From Pelagomonas calceolata (Eukaryota; Sar; Pelagophyceae; Pelagomonadales; Pelagomonadaceae): a stretch of 64,000 nt of DNA. Made by a program: the position numbers and the translations under genes. The notes under the pieces are model-generated. The model was not told where the DNA came from and searched no databases. It saw only the letters and a list, made by a program, of their open reading frames with translations. Positions 43,301-50,171 of the stretch are shown one piece after another (position 1 is the first letter of the stretch; each line of letters starts with the position of its first letter). Where the stretch lies: contig CAKKNE010000005.1 in the NCBI GenBank assembly GCA_918797485.1, forward strand, positions 2,294,001 through 2,358,000. The letters run 5' to 3'.

Positions 43301-43781
43301 CGCAATCCTCCCCGAAGCAATCGCTACAAATCTCCGAGTGCGGCTCGTTGCCTTCGCATTCTTCGTTCACGCACCTGAGGCACGCCGCCATGGCGTCGTC
43401 GTTCCCGTCACAGTTGCAGCAGCGCACGTCGAGCTGCGTGCTCTCGTCGTAGCACGCGCAATCGGTCGACGCCGGGTGGCCGTTCGAGACGCACGCAAGC
43501 CGCTCGCCCGCGCCGCAGCTCCATGAGAGCGACTCCGACGACCACGTGAAGGAGTCGTCGTCAGTCCACGCGTAATCGAACATGTCGCACTCGCTCGTCG
43601 AGCGCGTCGCCTCGTCCGCGAGCATCTCGTACGGCGAGCACAGCGCGCCGCCTTCCGACGCGCAGATCGCCGCCGCGCCGTCGGCGTCGGCCTGATCGCA
43701 ATCCAGCCAGCAGCCGTCGCCGAGGGCTGCCCCCAGGGAGGCGAGGGCGGCGAACACTAATAAGAGCACTGCTCGCGCCAT
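40311..43781 (-). CDS. Cys-rich single-pass surface protein with two C-type-lectin-like domains
   Basis: 1,156 residues. Signal peptide (1-20), then a very acidic Cys-rich ectodomain. C-type-lectin-like domain 1 is at about 293-417 (CWLDLQEVNHGG...WVWSDGSTPAYLNWDSQSGEP). An eight-Asn tract sits near 430. A WSC-like module is at about 721-797 (TTNHGAGNGWCYSDLDEHVGCAASPGDCW...VAIDWGDGGDCYCQ). Lectin-like domain 2 is at about 883-994 (CENHCASLGG...VWVGFNDADGDGAWGWPAGC). A membrane helix (about 1013-1034) leads to a cytosolic CIDC/CGEC zinc ribbon and a tail of ALPAEETSEG repeats. It is likely a cell-surface glycan-binding receptor or adhesin. No introns over 3.4 kb. The WSC-like module recurs in the giant gene at 50.2 kb. 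Confidence 0.82.
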   Translation of the reverse strand: MARAVLLLVFAALASLGAALGDGCWLDCDQADADGAAAICASEGGALCSPYEMLADEATRSTSECDMFDYAWTDDDSFTWSSESLSWSCGAGERLACVSNGHPASTDCACYDESTQLDVRCCNCDGNDDAMAACLRCVNEECEGNEPHSEICSDCFGEDCDECGDAVGESERESFVRGGCDFDDGSEVGNWFRDEACGSLRGCEDEEERRYEPCDSNDDCEGECKFCYVDEDGEGHCELCYYLWRCNMIPWDDDCDEFHEGTCAYHNDQNEELEARQNCEAVCETGGEKTCTTSYYRSDDEVASKEVAREYCGADGLARIDSFEQNVNALSQCDMAVCWLDLQEVNHGGRATVTHNGTWVWSDGSTPAYLNWDSQSGEPHDWEHDKADAVMNSGDVRGGVYEGTWFDAPNYAQSAWFDAWDLDWPHALCNNNNNNNNKPGDCADDIYLAPYMTGCPEGYDFPATEGACQRAADLSSGYEYGGAEGPYAEDHPPCFWDGDEEELCWTRPARGYCPQVSEEWGDLGAVCVRVGGCFETMGCQGGTPRPTITPAPTPSPASCTVRAYEIAGCTCNPKSTCEGGMHDGSDEPCCGTNGGYCGVEWRGTDGAEWIDIHDDACSGTDFFRVSPGCGIEVKTDSGDQNGDMRAYTYNEGSVLVCGYECECRATPGCDTVRYLRIFATGPAAYDQGDEDECEGDEDDDDDWDEDEDEDCDIETSDDRSSSPSGTTNHGAGNGWCYSDLDEHVGCAASPGDCWAMCLGYYGDGLVAIDWGDGGDCYCQHDCECMEDVGDIGTYLITRDSRVGALPHECGPDEGEGDEDEDEDWMWENGCRPDYCTSWAEDCCASMNWGEPATCANGYSPWPPSPGDDCQYTCCPASNGFASGGGYEVSGGPMTFGSCENHCASLGGTVACVTSDADETALDALRAEATCGEVWVGFNDADGDGAWGWPAGCSSAREYGECDGGLCEYHRGHCVTLNRDVAECSEDHQCCACSISGQAKSKDDGPDAASTSTIIASVAAAVCLVLIVGLGILYLKIQRLQRPDAPLDAPVVEMATYGQTMAAPSYVLKAASAPPGRNFCIDCGAALRGPFCGECGRRQPSALPAEEALPAEETLAALPAEETSEGWQPSALPAEETSEGYQPPALPAEETSEGTHV
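40326..40485. repeat. Minisatellite encoding ALPAEET repeats
   Basis: Five imperfect copies of TTTCCTCCGCCGGGAGCGC, three of them in longer units of about 42-48 nt, at the 3' end of the lectin-like gene. They encode the cytosolic ALPAEETSEG tail. Confidence 0.85.
42471..42495. repeat. (GTT)n microsatellite encoding poly-Asn
   Basis: Eight GTT units on the plus strand read as AAC codons on the minus strand, giving eight consecutive Asn in the lectin-like protein. Length variation between strains would be expected. Confidence 0.9.
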
Positions 43782-44016
43782 GGCGGGGTGGGCAACAAGA
43801 GCAGCTGCAGGTGGGCCAAAAAGTTCAGGCGGAGGTGATGCGCTCCCACGGGGCTGCAGCAGCGCCCACCAGAAGAGACTACGGACACGCCGGGAAGGTA
43901 CTAAACGCCTCGTACGAGCAACAAAAGCTGCCCCAACGCCTCAAAAACCCTTGGCTCAAAACGCCTCAACCCGCACGAAAAACCATCTTTGCCTTTTCTG
44001 AGGCCTCCGGACGAGT

Positions 44017-44033
44017 CCAATTACTAGTATTGG
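44017..44033. promoter_or_regulatory. CCAAT-type near-palindrome shared with 58194
   Basis: CCAATTACTAGTATTGG, with CCTCCGG 6 nt before it. The 13-nt core CCAATTACTAGTA, with CCTCCGG again shortly before it, is found at 58194-58206. Both lie 240-280 nt upstream of a minus-strand surface-protein gene. Confidence 0.45.
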
Positions 44034-44391
44034 GAGTCAAGATGATTGCTTTCCTGGACTGAGGCTTCTCTTGTGGCCTTGATTTTAGTGCAGGCACCGA
44101 GGCAACACGGAGCCCCCAACTTCCCACGCGGATTGACAATCCTAAAACAGACAGGTAGGTAGATCACTAAAACATAACTGACGCCTTCGACCACAATTTG
44201 CCCACCATTGGTGCAAGTTATCGATCGCTGCGGCGACGGCCGTCCTCGCGGGCCTCGCGTTCTAGACGCCACGCGCGTCGACCACGCGCCCTCTAAGCAC
44301 CCGCGGCCGTGGACACATGCCCTTCCGCCGCGCCGTCGTACTTGTTACCTCGGAGCGGACTCCAGACACTCGTAAAAAATCCTCTAGTGAT

Positions 44392-44415
44392 TCTAGCGGC
44401 TTGTAAGACACTAGC
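44392..44415 (-). promoter_or_regulatory. Recurrent promoter-type palindrome, copy 11 (reverse)
   Basis: TCTAGCGGC then TTGTAAGACACTAGC on the plus strand, followed by AATATATAG. It lies 237 nt upstream of the sulfotransferase ATG and over 600 nt from the minus-strand start, so it probably serves the plus gene. Confidence 0.7.
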
Positions 44416-44651
44416 AATATATAGCCTTGAGAGAGACAAAAAATTAATTAAATACTGTGTCCTCTGCCCTCCTTGGGGCAGCGTTGGCACCAAATCCATG
44501 CATTGGTAGCCGCGCAACGAGCAACTACGACCGGGCAGCCCCGATGATGCATCGATAGCGCGCGATCGTAATCTTGTGCACGTGTTGTCACCTCATTCAG
44601 CCTCGAGGCTGTGCCGCACTGGTCATCCTAACCGACTGAGCGGGGAAAAGA

Positions 44652-45779
44652 ATGCATGTCATCCGATTGCTGCTGCTGCTCACCACCGCGAGGGCCGCCA
44701 AGGTCGCACCGCTGCCAACGGGAGCGAAGCGCTTCCTCGTCGTCGGCCAGCCGCGCGCCGGCTCGACGTGGCTCACGAAGTACTCGCCGCTGCTCGCGCG
44801 ATGCCCGGGCGTCGTCTCGACGGGCGAGGCCCTCCACCCGCTTACGGTGGAACGCCTCGCGCCGCAGCTCTTGGGGCACGAATCGGCGGCGCCATTACCG
44901 CTGCCCGACTACACGGCCTACGTCCGAGGCGTCTTCGAGAAGCTGGAAGCCGGTGGCTGGAACGAGTCCTCCCGGCCCCTCATGACAAGCCCAAGGGGCG
45001 CGGGCTTCAAGGTCCTCTACCCCCAGCTGCCGAAGCGGGGCTTCGGCGTCGACTCGCAGTCGGCGCTCAAGGGGTTTCTCAAGTACGCCGCGGCGTCGCG
45101 CGTCACGCTCGTCCACCTCGTGCGCCTGTCGCAGCTCGAGCGCTTCATGAGTCTCGAGAGCATCCGCCAGGGTCAGATACAGTACCATGATGGGGACTTG
45201 CCGTCGTCGCATTCGCGGTCGCGACCCGCCCCGCTCTACATTGATCCATCAAAAGCATATGCGTGGGCCACGAAGCAGGCCGAGCAGAACGAGCACCTCC
45301 AGCTCTTCTTCGATAGATATTGCGAAAAGTTCGGCGGGACCTGCCTCACCGTAACGTACGAGCGCCTTTCGTCAAAAAATGCCATCTGGGCCTTCGCGGA
45401 GCTGCGCCTCGCGATTTTTGGCGAGTCCGTCGCGTGCGCGCCCGGCGCCTCTCCACCCGAATGGGTGCCCTGTTCGGAGCGCGTATCTAATTGGCCCGAA
45501 GTCGCCCGGCGCTTCAACGGCACGCTCTGGCTCGATTTGTGTCTTGAGAACACGATCCCCGCGTGGGCGCGCCTCGCGGCGGCGCGGCACGCGCGCGCGC
45601 GGGCGCGGGTGACGCGCACGAAGGCCCATCGAGACGTCGACGACGCGGCCCTCGCGCGGGCGGCGGCGCACCTCCACGACAAGGGCGCCTTCTTCGACGC
45701 CGCGGGGCAGTTGACCTATGTGCCGCCGGGACCGGCCCGGCGGCCTCGGCGGGAGGAGAAATACAAGCGGGTCTACTAG
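44652..45779 (+). CDS. PAPS-dependent sulfotransferase-like protein, secretory
   Basis: 375 residues. A short signal peptide or anchor (MHVIRLLLLLTTARAA) leads to KRFLVVGQPRAGSTWLTKYSP (about 26-46), the 5'-phosphosulfate-binding loop of sulfotransferases. A later LVHLVRLSQLERFMSLESI fits the 3'-phosphate-binding strand and helix with Arg and Ser. YCEKFGGTCLTVTYERLSSKN and AFAELRLAIFGE match the end of the fold. It probably sulfates a glycan or small molecule in the Golgi. The C-terminus is basic (RARARVTRTKAHRDV...PRREEKYKRVY). An intron-like sequence follows the stop at about 45785-45878, so an alternative last exon is not excluded. Confidence 0.78.
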   Translation: MHVIRLLLLLTTARAAKVAPLPTGAKRFLVVGQPRAGSTWLTKYSPLLARCPGVVSTGEALHPLTVERLAPQLLGHESAAPLPLPDYTAYVRGVFEKLEAGGWNESSRPLMTSPRGAGFKVLYPQLPKRGFGVDSQSALKGFLKYAAASRVTLVHLVRLSQLERFMSLESIRQGQIQYHDGDLPSSHSRSRPAPLYIDPSKAYAWATKQAEQNEHLQLFFDRYCEKFGGTCLTVTYERLSSKNAIWAFAELRLAIFGESVACAPGASPPEWVPCSERVSNWPEVARRFNGTLWLDLCLENTIPAWARLAAARHARARARVTRTKAHRDVDDAALARAAAHLHDKGAFFDAAGQLTYVPPGPARRPRREEKYKRVY

Positions 45780-45784
45780 TCGGC

Positions 45785-45878
45785 ACGCGGCAGCTGACCT
45801 CCACGCAATCGACGCGGCGCTTGCTCGATGGCGTGGCCAGGGGGTGTGTTAACTAAACTTGTGGTTAAGCAGACACTT
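45785..45878 (+). repeat. Introner-like sequence outside a confirmed intron
   Basis: Just past the sulfotransferase stop, CAATCGACGCGGCGC then TTGCTCGATGGCGTGGCCA matches the core of the intron at 16172-16263. It ends in GTGGTTAAGCAG, a plausible 3' splice end. It may be an intron in a 3' UTR or alternative end, or a fossil copy. Confidence 0.4.
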
Positions 45879-45933
45879 GGGGCGCACGCGCGGTCACGCC
45901 AGTGGCAGGGAGGCGCCGGCTCCGCGCCAAGGA

Positions 45934-47700
45934 TCAGAGCGCCAAATCCAGGTGCAGCGTCAGGTCCGGCCCCGCGACGGCGAACAGCGACTTGAGCACG
46001 TCGTAGATCGCGAACTGCCCCGAGATCACCAGGCCACTCCACGCGCACCGCGCCAGCGCCCCGCGGTAGAACCCCGCGAAGGACTCCTCCTCGAGGATGT
46101 CTGCGAAGGCCTGGACCACGGGGTACTGGCCTCCTCTCGCATTCACGCGCGACAACACCGCGTCCGCGGGCTGCGAGACTAATGAGGACGCCGTGCCCGC
46201 CGCGAGGCCCGCGAGGAACGAGACGAATAGACGACTCCCAGCCGTCGCCTCGAGCGAGGGCGCCGCTTGGAAGATCGCGTCGGCCAAGCTATCAAAAAAG
46301 AAGAACTTGACCATGCCGAAGATGACCTGGCGGACCACTAACGGTCTAAACCCGTTGTATAGCACGTTGCCCTCTTCCCTTGATACCCGTGCCGCCATGC
46401 CGAACAGGTTGTCTCCCTCGAAGCGTTGCGGATCCGCTACGACTCGGATTCGTAGGGCTTCGGCTGGACACACCCCAACACACGCTACTAGTGTAGCTAG
46501 GGCACCGGCCAGTAACACGATGGCGGCGCGAAATTCAATGGCTTGCGAGGGCGCCACTAGCGTACTCAACGTCCTCGAGAAATATTCATATCCAGGATAG
46601 ACCGTCAGTCCATAATAACAGTAGCCAGCTAACGTGGGCGCGGCGCCGAGAAACAGCGCCGACAAGCCTTCATTCTCGTATATTCTGATAGCAGCACTCC
46701 CAATGGAGTCCGGTTCTGCTTCCGTCTGCTGCCTCGTCTTGACCACATCAATCGGCACTAAAACAGCGTGCGTCGCCGAGCAGCCTAGTAAGCCGGCGAC
46801 CGCGAACGACGCGTACGTTCCTAGCTCTAAAGGCCTTTCTATAGTCACGGCCTTCTTGCCCTTGTCGCCGAAGACCGAGGATTGGGACGCTAGTACCGGG
46901 GCTAAACCGCGGATCTCAAAGGCCTTTTTCGTGGAATCCAGGACTGGGAGTTGCGTGCGAGGTAGTAACGCCAGTGGATCCGCATATAGATAATCAGCCA
47001 AACCGGGCGAAAAGGCCGGCGGCAGCAACGCCCCGACGCCGCCTCCCCTCTTCCCGTAGACCGGAACGCCTACCAGTAGATCCTTGATGCCTCGCACTGG
47101 TTGCCTGTCGGGCGCCAGTAACGTAAATGCCAAAGCTAAGTGCCGCCGTCGCTCCGGATCGAAGCCGTGCTGCTGCGTGAGTTTATCTAGCAACGCTTTC
47201 CTACCACTACTACCGGGATACCTCCTCAGACCGTATTCGACAGAACTCGTAAACGTCCCGAATTTCGCCGCCAGAAAGGCAGTACGCCGCTTCTTGTCGT
47301 AGGACGCGGGCACGGCCCGCTCCTGCTGGGCCCACCAATTTGAACAGTCGCCGTCGAAGTTGAGCAGGAAACGAGACAAGTAGGTCACGAATTCTGGGCC
47401 ATAATAGCCGTCGACGATCTGCTTCGCCGTCGCCGAGAAGGGCGTGCCGCCGGCCCAGTTCAGCGTCGGGGCGCGGTCGTCGGCGGTTGCCGGTTGTACT
47501 AATTCGACGGCGTTCGCTGTTCGTGTGAGTGACAACGTGAACGCCGCGATGGCCGCGCGGCGCTTCAGCTGCGTGCGGCAGGCCTCGTCGTCGACGTGAG
47601 CGTGGCGGCGCGTCGTCCTCGTGATGGTCTTGCGCGGCGACGGCGCGCGCGGCGCCAGGAGCGCGGATGTGCTGACCAGCGCGGCGGCCAGCAGGCGCAT
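45934..47700 (-). CDS. SLC25 (mitochondrial carrier family) protein with plastid-lumen-type presequence
   Basis: 588 residues, about twice a normal carrier. The C-terminal 290 residues hold three carrier repeats with PIDVVKTRQQ, PAEALRIRVV and PADAVLSRVN in the PxD/ExxxxR positions, closest in feel to phosphate-carrier relatives. The N-terminal 290 residues are unusual. A signal-like start (MRLLAAALVSTSALLAPRAP) is followed by an Arg/Thr-rich transit-like part, then a second hydrophobic stretch after a twin Arg (R47-R48) ending ANA (62-64). This is the layout of a thylakoid-lumen or plastid-membrane presequence. A domain of about 220 residues of unknown function follows (LNWAGGTPFSATAKQIVDGYYGPEFVTYLSRFLLNFDGDCSNWW). 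Plastid location is inferred. Confidence 0.8.
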   Translation of the reverse strand: MRLLAAALVSTSALLAPRAPSPRKTITRTTRRHAHVDDEACRTQLKRRAAIAAFTLSLTRTANAVELVQPATADDRAPTLNWAGGTPFSATAKQIVDGYYGPEFVTYLSRFLLNFDGDCSNWWAQQERAVPASYDKKRRTAFLAAKFGTFTSSVEYGLRRYPGSSGRKALLDKLTQQHGFDPERRRHLALAFTLLAPDRQPVRGIKDLLVGVPVYGKRGGGVGALLPPAFSPGLADYLYADPLALLPRTQLPVLDSTKKAFEIRGLAPVLASQSSVFGDKGKKAVTIERPLELGTYASFAVAGLLGCSATHAVLVPIDVVKTRQQTEAEPDSIGSAAIRIYENEGLSALFLGAAPTLAGYCYYGLTVYPGYEYFSRTLSTLVAPSQAIEFRAAIVLLAGALATLVACVGVCPAEALRIRVVADPQRFEGDNLFGMAARVSREEGNVLYNGFRPLVVRQVIFGMVKFFFFDSLADAIFQAAPSLEATAGSRLFVSFLAGLAAGTASSLVSQPADAVLSRVNARGGQYPVVQAFADILEEESFAGFYRGALARCAWSGLVISGQFAIYDVLKSLFAVAGPDLTLHLDLAL

Positions 47701-47835
47701 GTTTGCCTATCACCACGCTGATTTCTCTAGGCAGGCATTGGCAGTGAGAGTATAGCGGCCAAAATCACTGGCTCAACGTGCAAATACGGTATTTATGGCG
47801 GCGTATGGCCAGGCTCTGGCGCGCGCTTCTGCATA

Positions 47836-47859
47836 GCTAGCGGCCTGTAAGACACTAGC
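47836..47859 (-). promoter_or_regulatory. Recurrent promoter-type palindrome, copy 12 (reverse)
   Basis: GCTAGCGG-cc-TGTAAGACACTAGC on the plus strand, exact consensus in reverse, followed by AAGC. It lies 136 nt from the minus start and 316 nt from the plus start. Confidence 0.8.
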
Positions 47860-48088
47860 AAGCAGACGTAGCCATCGAAAAAGAGCTATCCAACGCGCGC
47901 AACAACCGAGAAGGCTCGACTGGAGCAGTGCAAAAAATCGCGCGCGTCGAGGAGCTCCAAAGCAGACATCCAAGCGCTGCGCGGCTTTCCAAGCAGCACA
48001 CCGCCGTGCAGGCTGCCGATCCACCGCGCAGGACTCGCGCACGACTCGGCCGCGGCACGCTCGCGCTGCCCCGGTCGCCGCCAGTGCC

Positions 48089-48165
48089 AGCAAGCACCAC
48101 AAAAGCCAAAAGCCAGTGCCAGCTAGCAAAGCACAGGAGCAGCCAAGCAAGCACCACAAAAGCCA
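48089..48165 (+). repeat. 20-nt direct repeat in DNAAF4 leader
   Basis: AGCAAGCACC then ACAAAAGCCA occurs exactly at 48089-48108 and again at 48146-48165, ten nucleotides before the ATG. The leader around it is rich in AGCC/AAGCA words. Confidence 0.85.
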
Positions 48166-48174
48166 GCACGCACC

Positions 48175-49884
48175 ATGCCGATAGCCGGCGAGTACTCCTG
48201 GAAGGAGACGTCGACGCACTGCCACGTGCGCGTGTTGCTGCGGGGCGCGAACCCCAAAGCCGTCGACGTCTACGCGTCCGATACCTACGTGAAGATCTCG
48301 TACGCGCCGCGGCTCATCGAGCTTGACTTGGTACAGGAGATTGATGATGACGGCGTGAAGGCGCGCGTCAAGGACAACGCGCTGACGCTGACGCTGCCGA
48401 AGAAAACGACGGGGTTGTGGGGGGCTCTGGTAATAGAGAAAGGGTCGCTGTCGAAGCCCGAGGTGCTAAAGCGGCGAGCGGACGCGCGCGACCGACGCAC
48501 GAAGAAGGAACAAGCGCTCGCGGAGCGCGCCAAAGACCGGAAGCAGGAAATGGATAGAGATGCATTGAGAAAACAAATGGCTTTAGATGAAACGGAAAGA
48601 ACTACGGTAGACGACAGAAAAGACTCCGAGAAGAAGCTCGCGGAGGAGGACATGTACGCCAAGTTCCGCGAGGTGCAGATCAAGGAGGCGCAGTTGAAGG
48701 ACGAGGCGGACAGGGAGAAGCGGCGGCGCGAGAAAGCTGCGCTGAAGCAGGCGGCAGCGACAGGTGTGCATGAGGTAACGGAGGCCGGATTTGACTTAGA
48801 CGACATGATGGCGAACGACGACATCGAGGAAGAGGACGAGGAGAACGTGCCACCTCCACCGCCGCAGATACCAACCGTGCGACCGACGAAAAGAGTGGTC
48901 AATGTGAACCACACCCCCCGAGTGTTCCCCACGCCCATGCGCGAAAGCAAACTGAAAGAGGAGAACGCATGGGTGCAAAAACATCGGCAGCACCTCCACA
49001 AAAATAAAATGCTCTTCGGCCAGAATTTGGTGGGCAAAGATGGAAGGACCATCGAGGAGGCGGATCCTACGTGGTTGAAAAGCAGGGCGGACAAGTTCTT
49101 CGCGTCCGGCGACATCATGAGTGCGGCCTCTGCTTATGGTGCCGCTCTCGAGTTGGACGCCGACCACCCGGCGTGCCGAGCCAATAGGGCAGCATGTTAC
49201 CTGAAATTAAATAAATTCGAGGAGTGTGAACGGGACTGCGACCTCGGGCTGAAGCTCTCAGATGCGTCCGACGCGCTGAAGGTCAAATTTGCATGCAGAC
49301 GGGCGGCCGCTAGATGTGGCGCCGGCAAATATTCCGAAGCGGCCGAGGACTTCCGGCAGGCGGCGTCGCTCGCCGACCGCGACTCGGACGACCAGAAACG
49401 CTTGTTCGCCGACGCGGTGCGCGCGGACGTGTTGGCGGAAGCGGCGCGGTGTAAGGCCGCCGGCGACTCCTTGCTGTCGTCCGGCGACGCGAAAGCCGCC
49501 GTCGACGCGTACGGCGAAGCCTTGGGGCACGAGCCGTCCTTTGTGTCCGCGCTGGCGAACCGGGCCGCGGCCCGCCTAGCGTCGGGCGACGCGGCGGGGG
49601 CCGTCGACGACTGCGGCGCGGCGCTCGATATCTTCGAGTCGGACGACGTCGTCGCGGGCCCTGTGCCGCCCGCCGGCTCGGCGCAGCGGCGGACGTGGGT
49701 GCTGCGGACCCTGGCGCGGCGGGGGGCCGCTTTATCGCGATGCGGGCGCTTGGACGACGCCGTCGCGGACTACGAGGCGGCTGTGGCTATCGCCCCTGAC
49801 GACGCAAAACTCAAGAGTGACTTGGAGAAGCTGCGAACAGAGGCTGCGAAGGCGACGCCGGTGGCGGAGGCGGCGCTGGACTAA
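48175..49884 (+). CDS. DNAAF4: Dynein axonemal assembly factor 4 (CS + TPR)
   Basis: 569 residues. DNAAF4 (DYX1C1) helps HSP90/HSP70 pre-assemble dynein arms of cilia. An N-terminal CS domain (about 3-80: GEYSWKETSTHCHVRVLLRGANPKAVDVYASDTYVKISYAPRL) is followed by a charged coiled coil and the family signature VNHTPRVFPTPMRESKLKEENAW (about 240-265). C-terminal TPR units (about 300-560) include ADKFFASGDIMSAASAYGAALELDADHPACRANRAACYLKLNKFEECERDCD. Its presence implies a flagellated stage or recent flagellate ancestry. The stop region is duplicated 236 nt downstream. It is divergent from the SLC25 gene. Confidence 0.9.
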   Translation: MPIAGEYSWKETSTHCHVRVLLRGANPKAVDVYASDTYVKISYAPRLIELDLVQEIDDDGVKARVKDNALTLTLPKKTTGLWGALVIEKGSLSKPEVLKRRADARDRRTKKEQALAERAKDRKQEMDRDALRKQMALDETERTTVDDRKDSEKKLAEEDMYAKFREVQIKEAQLKDEADREKRRREKAALKQAAATGVHEVTEAGFDLDDMMANDDIEEEDEENVPPPPPQIPTVRPTKRVVNVNHTPRVFPTPMRESKLKEENAWVQKHRQHLHKNKMLFGQNLVGKDGRTIEEADPTWLKSRADKFFASGDIMSAASAYGAALELDADHPACRANRAACYLKLNKFEECERDCDLGLKLSDASDALKVKFACRRAAARCGAGKYSEAAEDFRQAASLADRDSDDQKRLFADAVRADVLAEAARCKAAGDSLLSSGDAKAAVDAYGEALGHEPSFVSALANRAAARLASGDAAGAVDDCGAALDIFESDDVVAGPVPPAGSAQRRTWVLRTLARRGAALSRCGRLDDAVADYEAAVAIAPDDAKLKSDLEKLRTEAAKATPVAEAALD

Positions 49885-50136
49885 TTTATCCCGTTACACG
49901 TGCGGGGGAAAGGGGGCGGGGCCGCGGGGGAAAACACACTTACCAGTGAAAACACTAGCCTGAGGCGCAGAAAAAATTGAGCCCGGTTTACATACCTTGC
50001 CCCTTGCCCTCGGCCCGCGCGACGTGCCGGGCGATTCTGGAGAATCGCCAAATCAACCGATCATTACTAACCAGTACTAACCAGCCAGTGCTGACGAGTC
50101 GGACCGAGTAGCTGGACTAATTTATCCCGTTACACG
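49875..50136. repeat. Direct repeat across the DNAAF4 stop codon
   Basis: A 26-nt exact repeat (GCTGGACTAATTT then ATCCCGTTACACG) is at 49875-49900, containing the DNAAF4 TAA, and at 50111-50136. Similarity continues about 30 nt into G-rich sequence. Between the copies lie a perfect hairpin (GGCGATTCT-gg-AGAATCGCC, 50030-50049) and two ACTAACCAG words. Confidence 0.85.
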
Positions 50137-50171
50137 GCGCGGGGGACAGGGGCTGGGGGGGGAACACGTGT

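Larger units (their letters stand above)
43782..44651. other. Divergent spacer lectin-like / sulfotransferase
   Basis: 870 nt. It holds a palindrome copy at 44392-44415 and an unrelated CCAAT-type motif at 44017-44033 (CCAATTACTAGTATTGG, preceded by CCTCCGG) that recurs upstream of the giant surface gene. No coding sequence. Confidence 0.6.
47701..48174. other. Divergent spacer SLC25 / DNAAF4
   Basis: 474 nt. It contains a consensus palindrome copy (47836-47859) and, in the DNAAF4 leader, a 20-nt exact direct repeat at 48089-48108 and 48146-48165. Confidence 0.6.
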
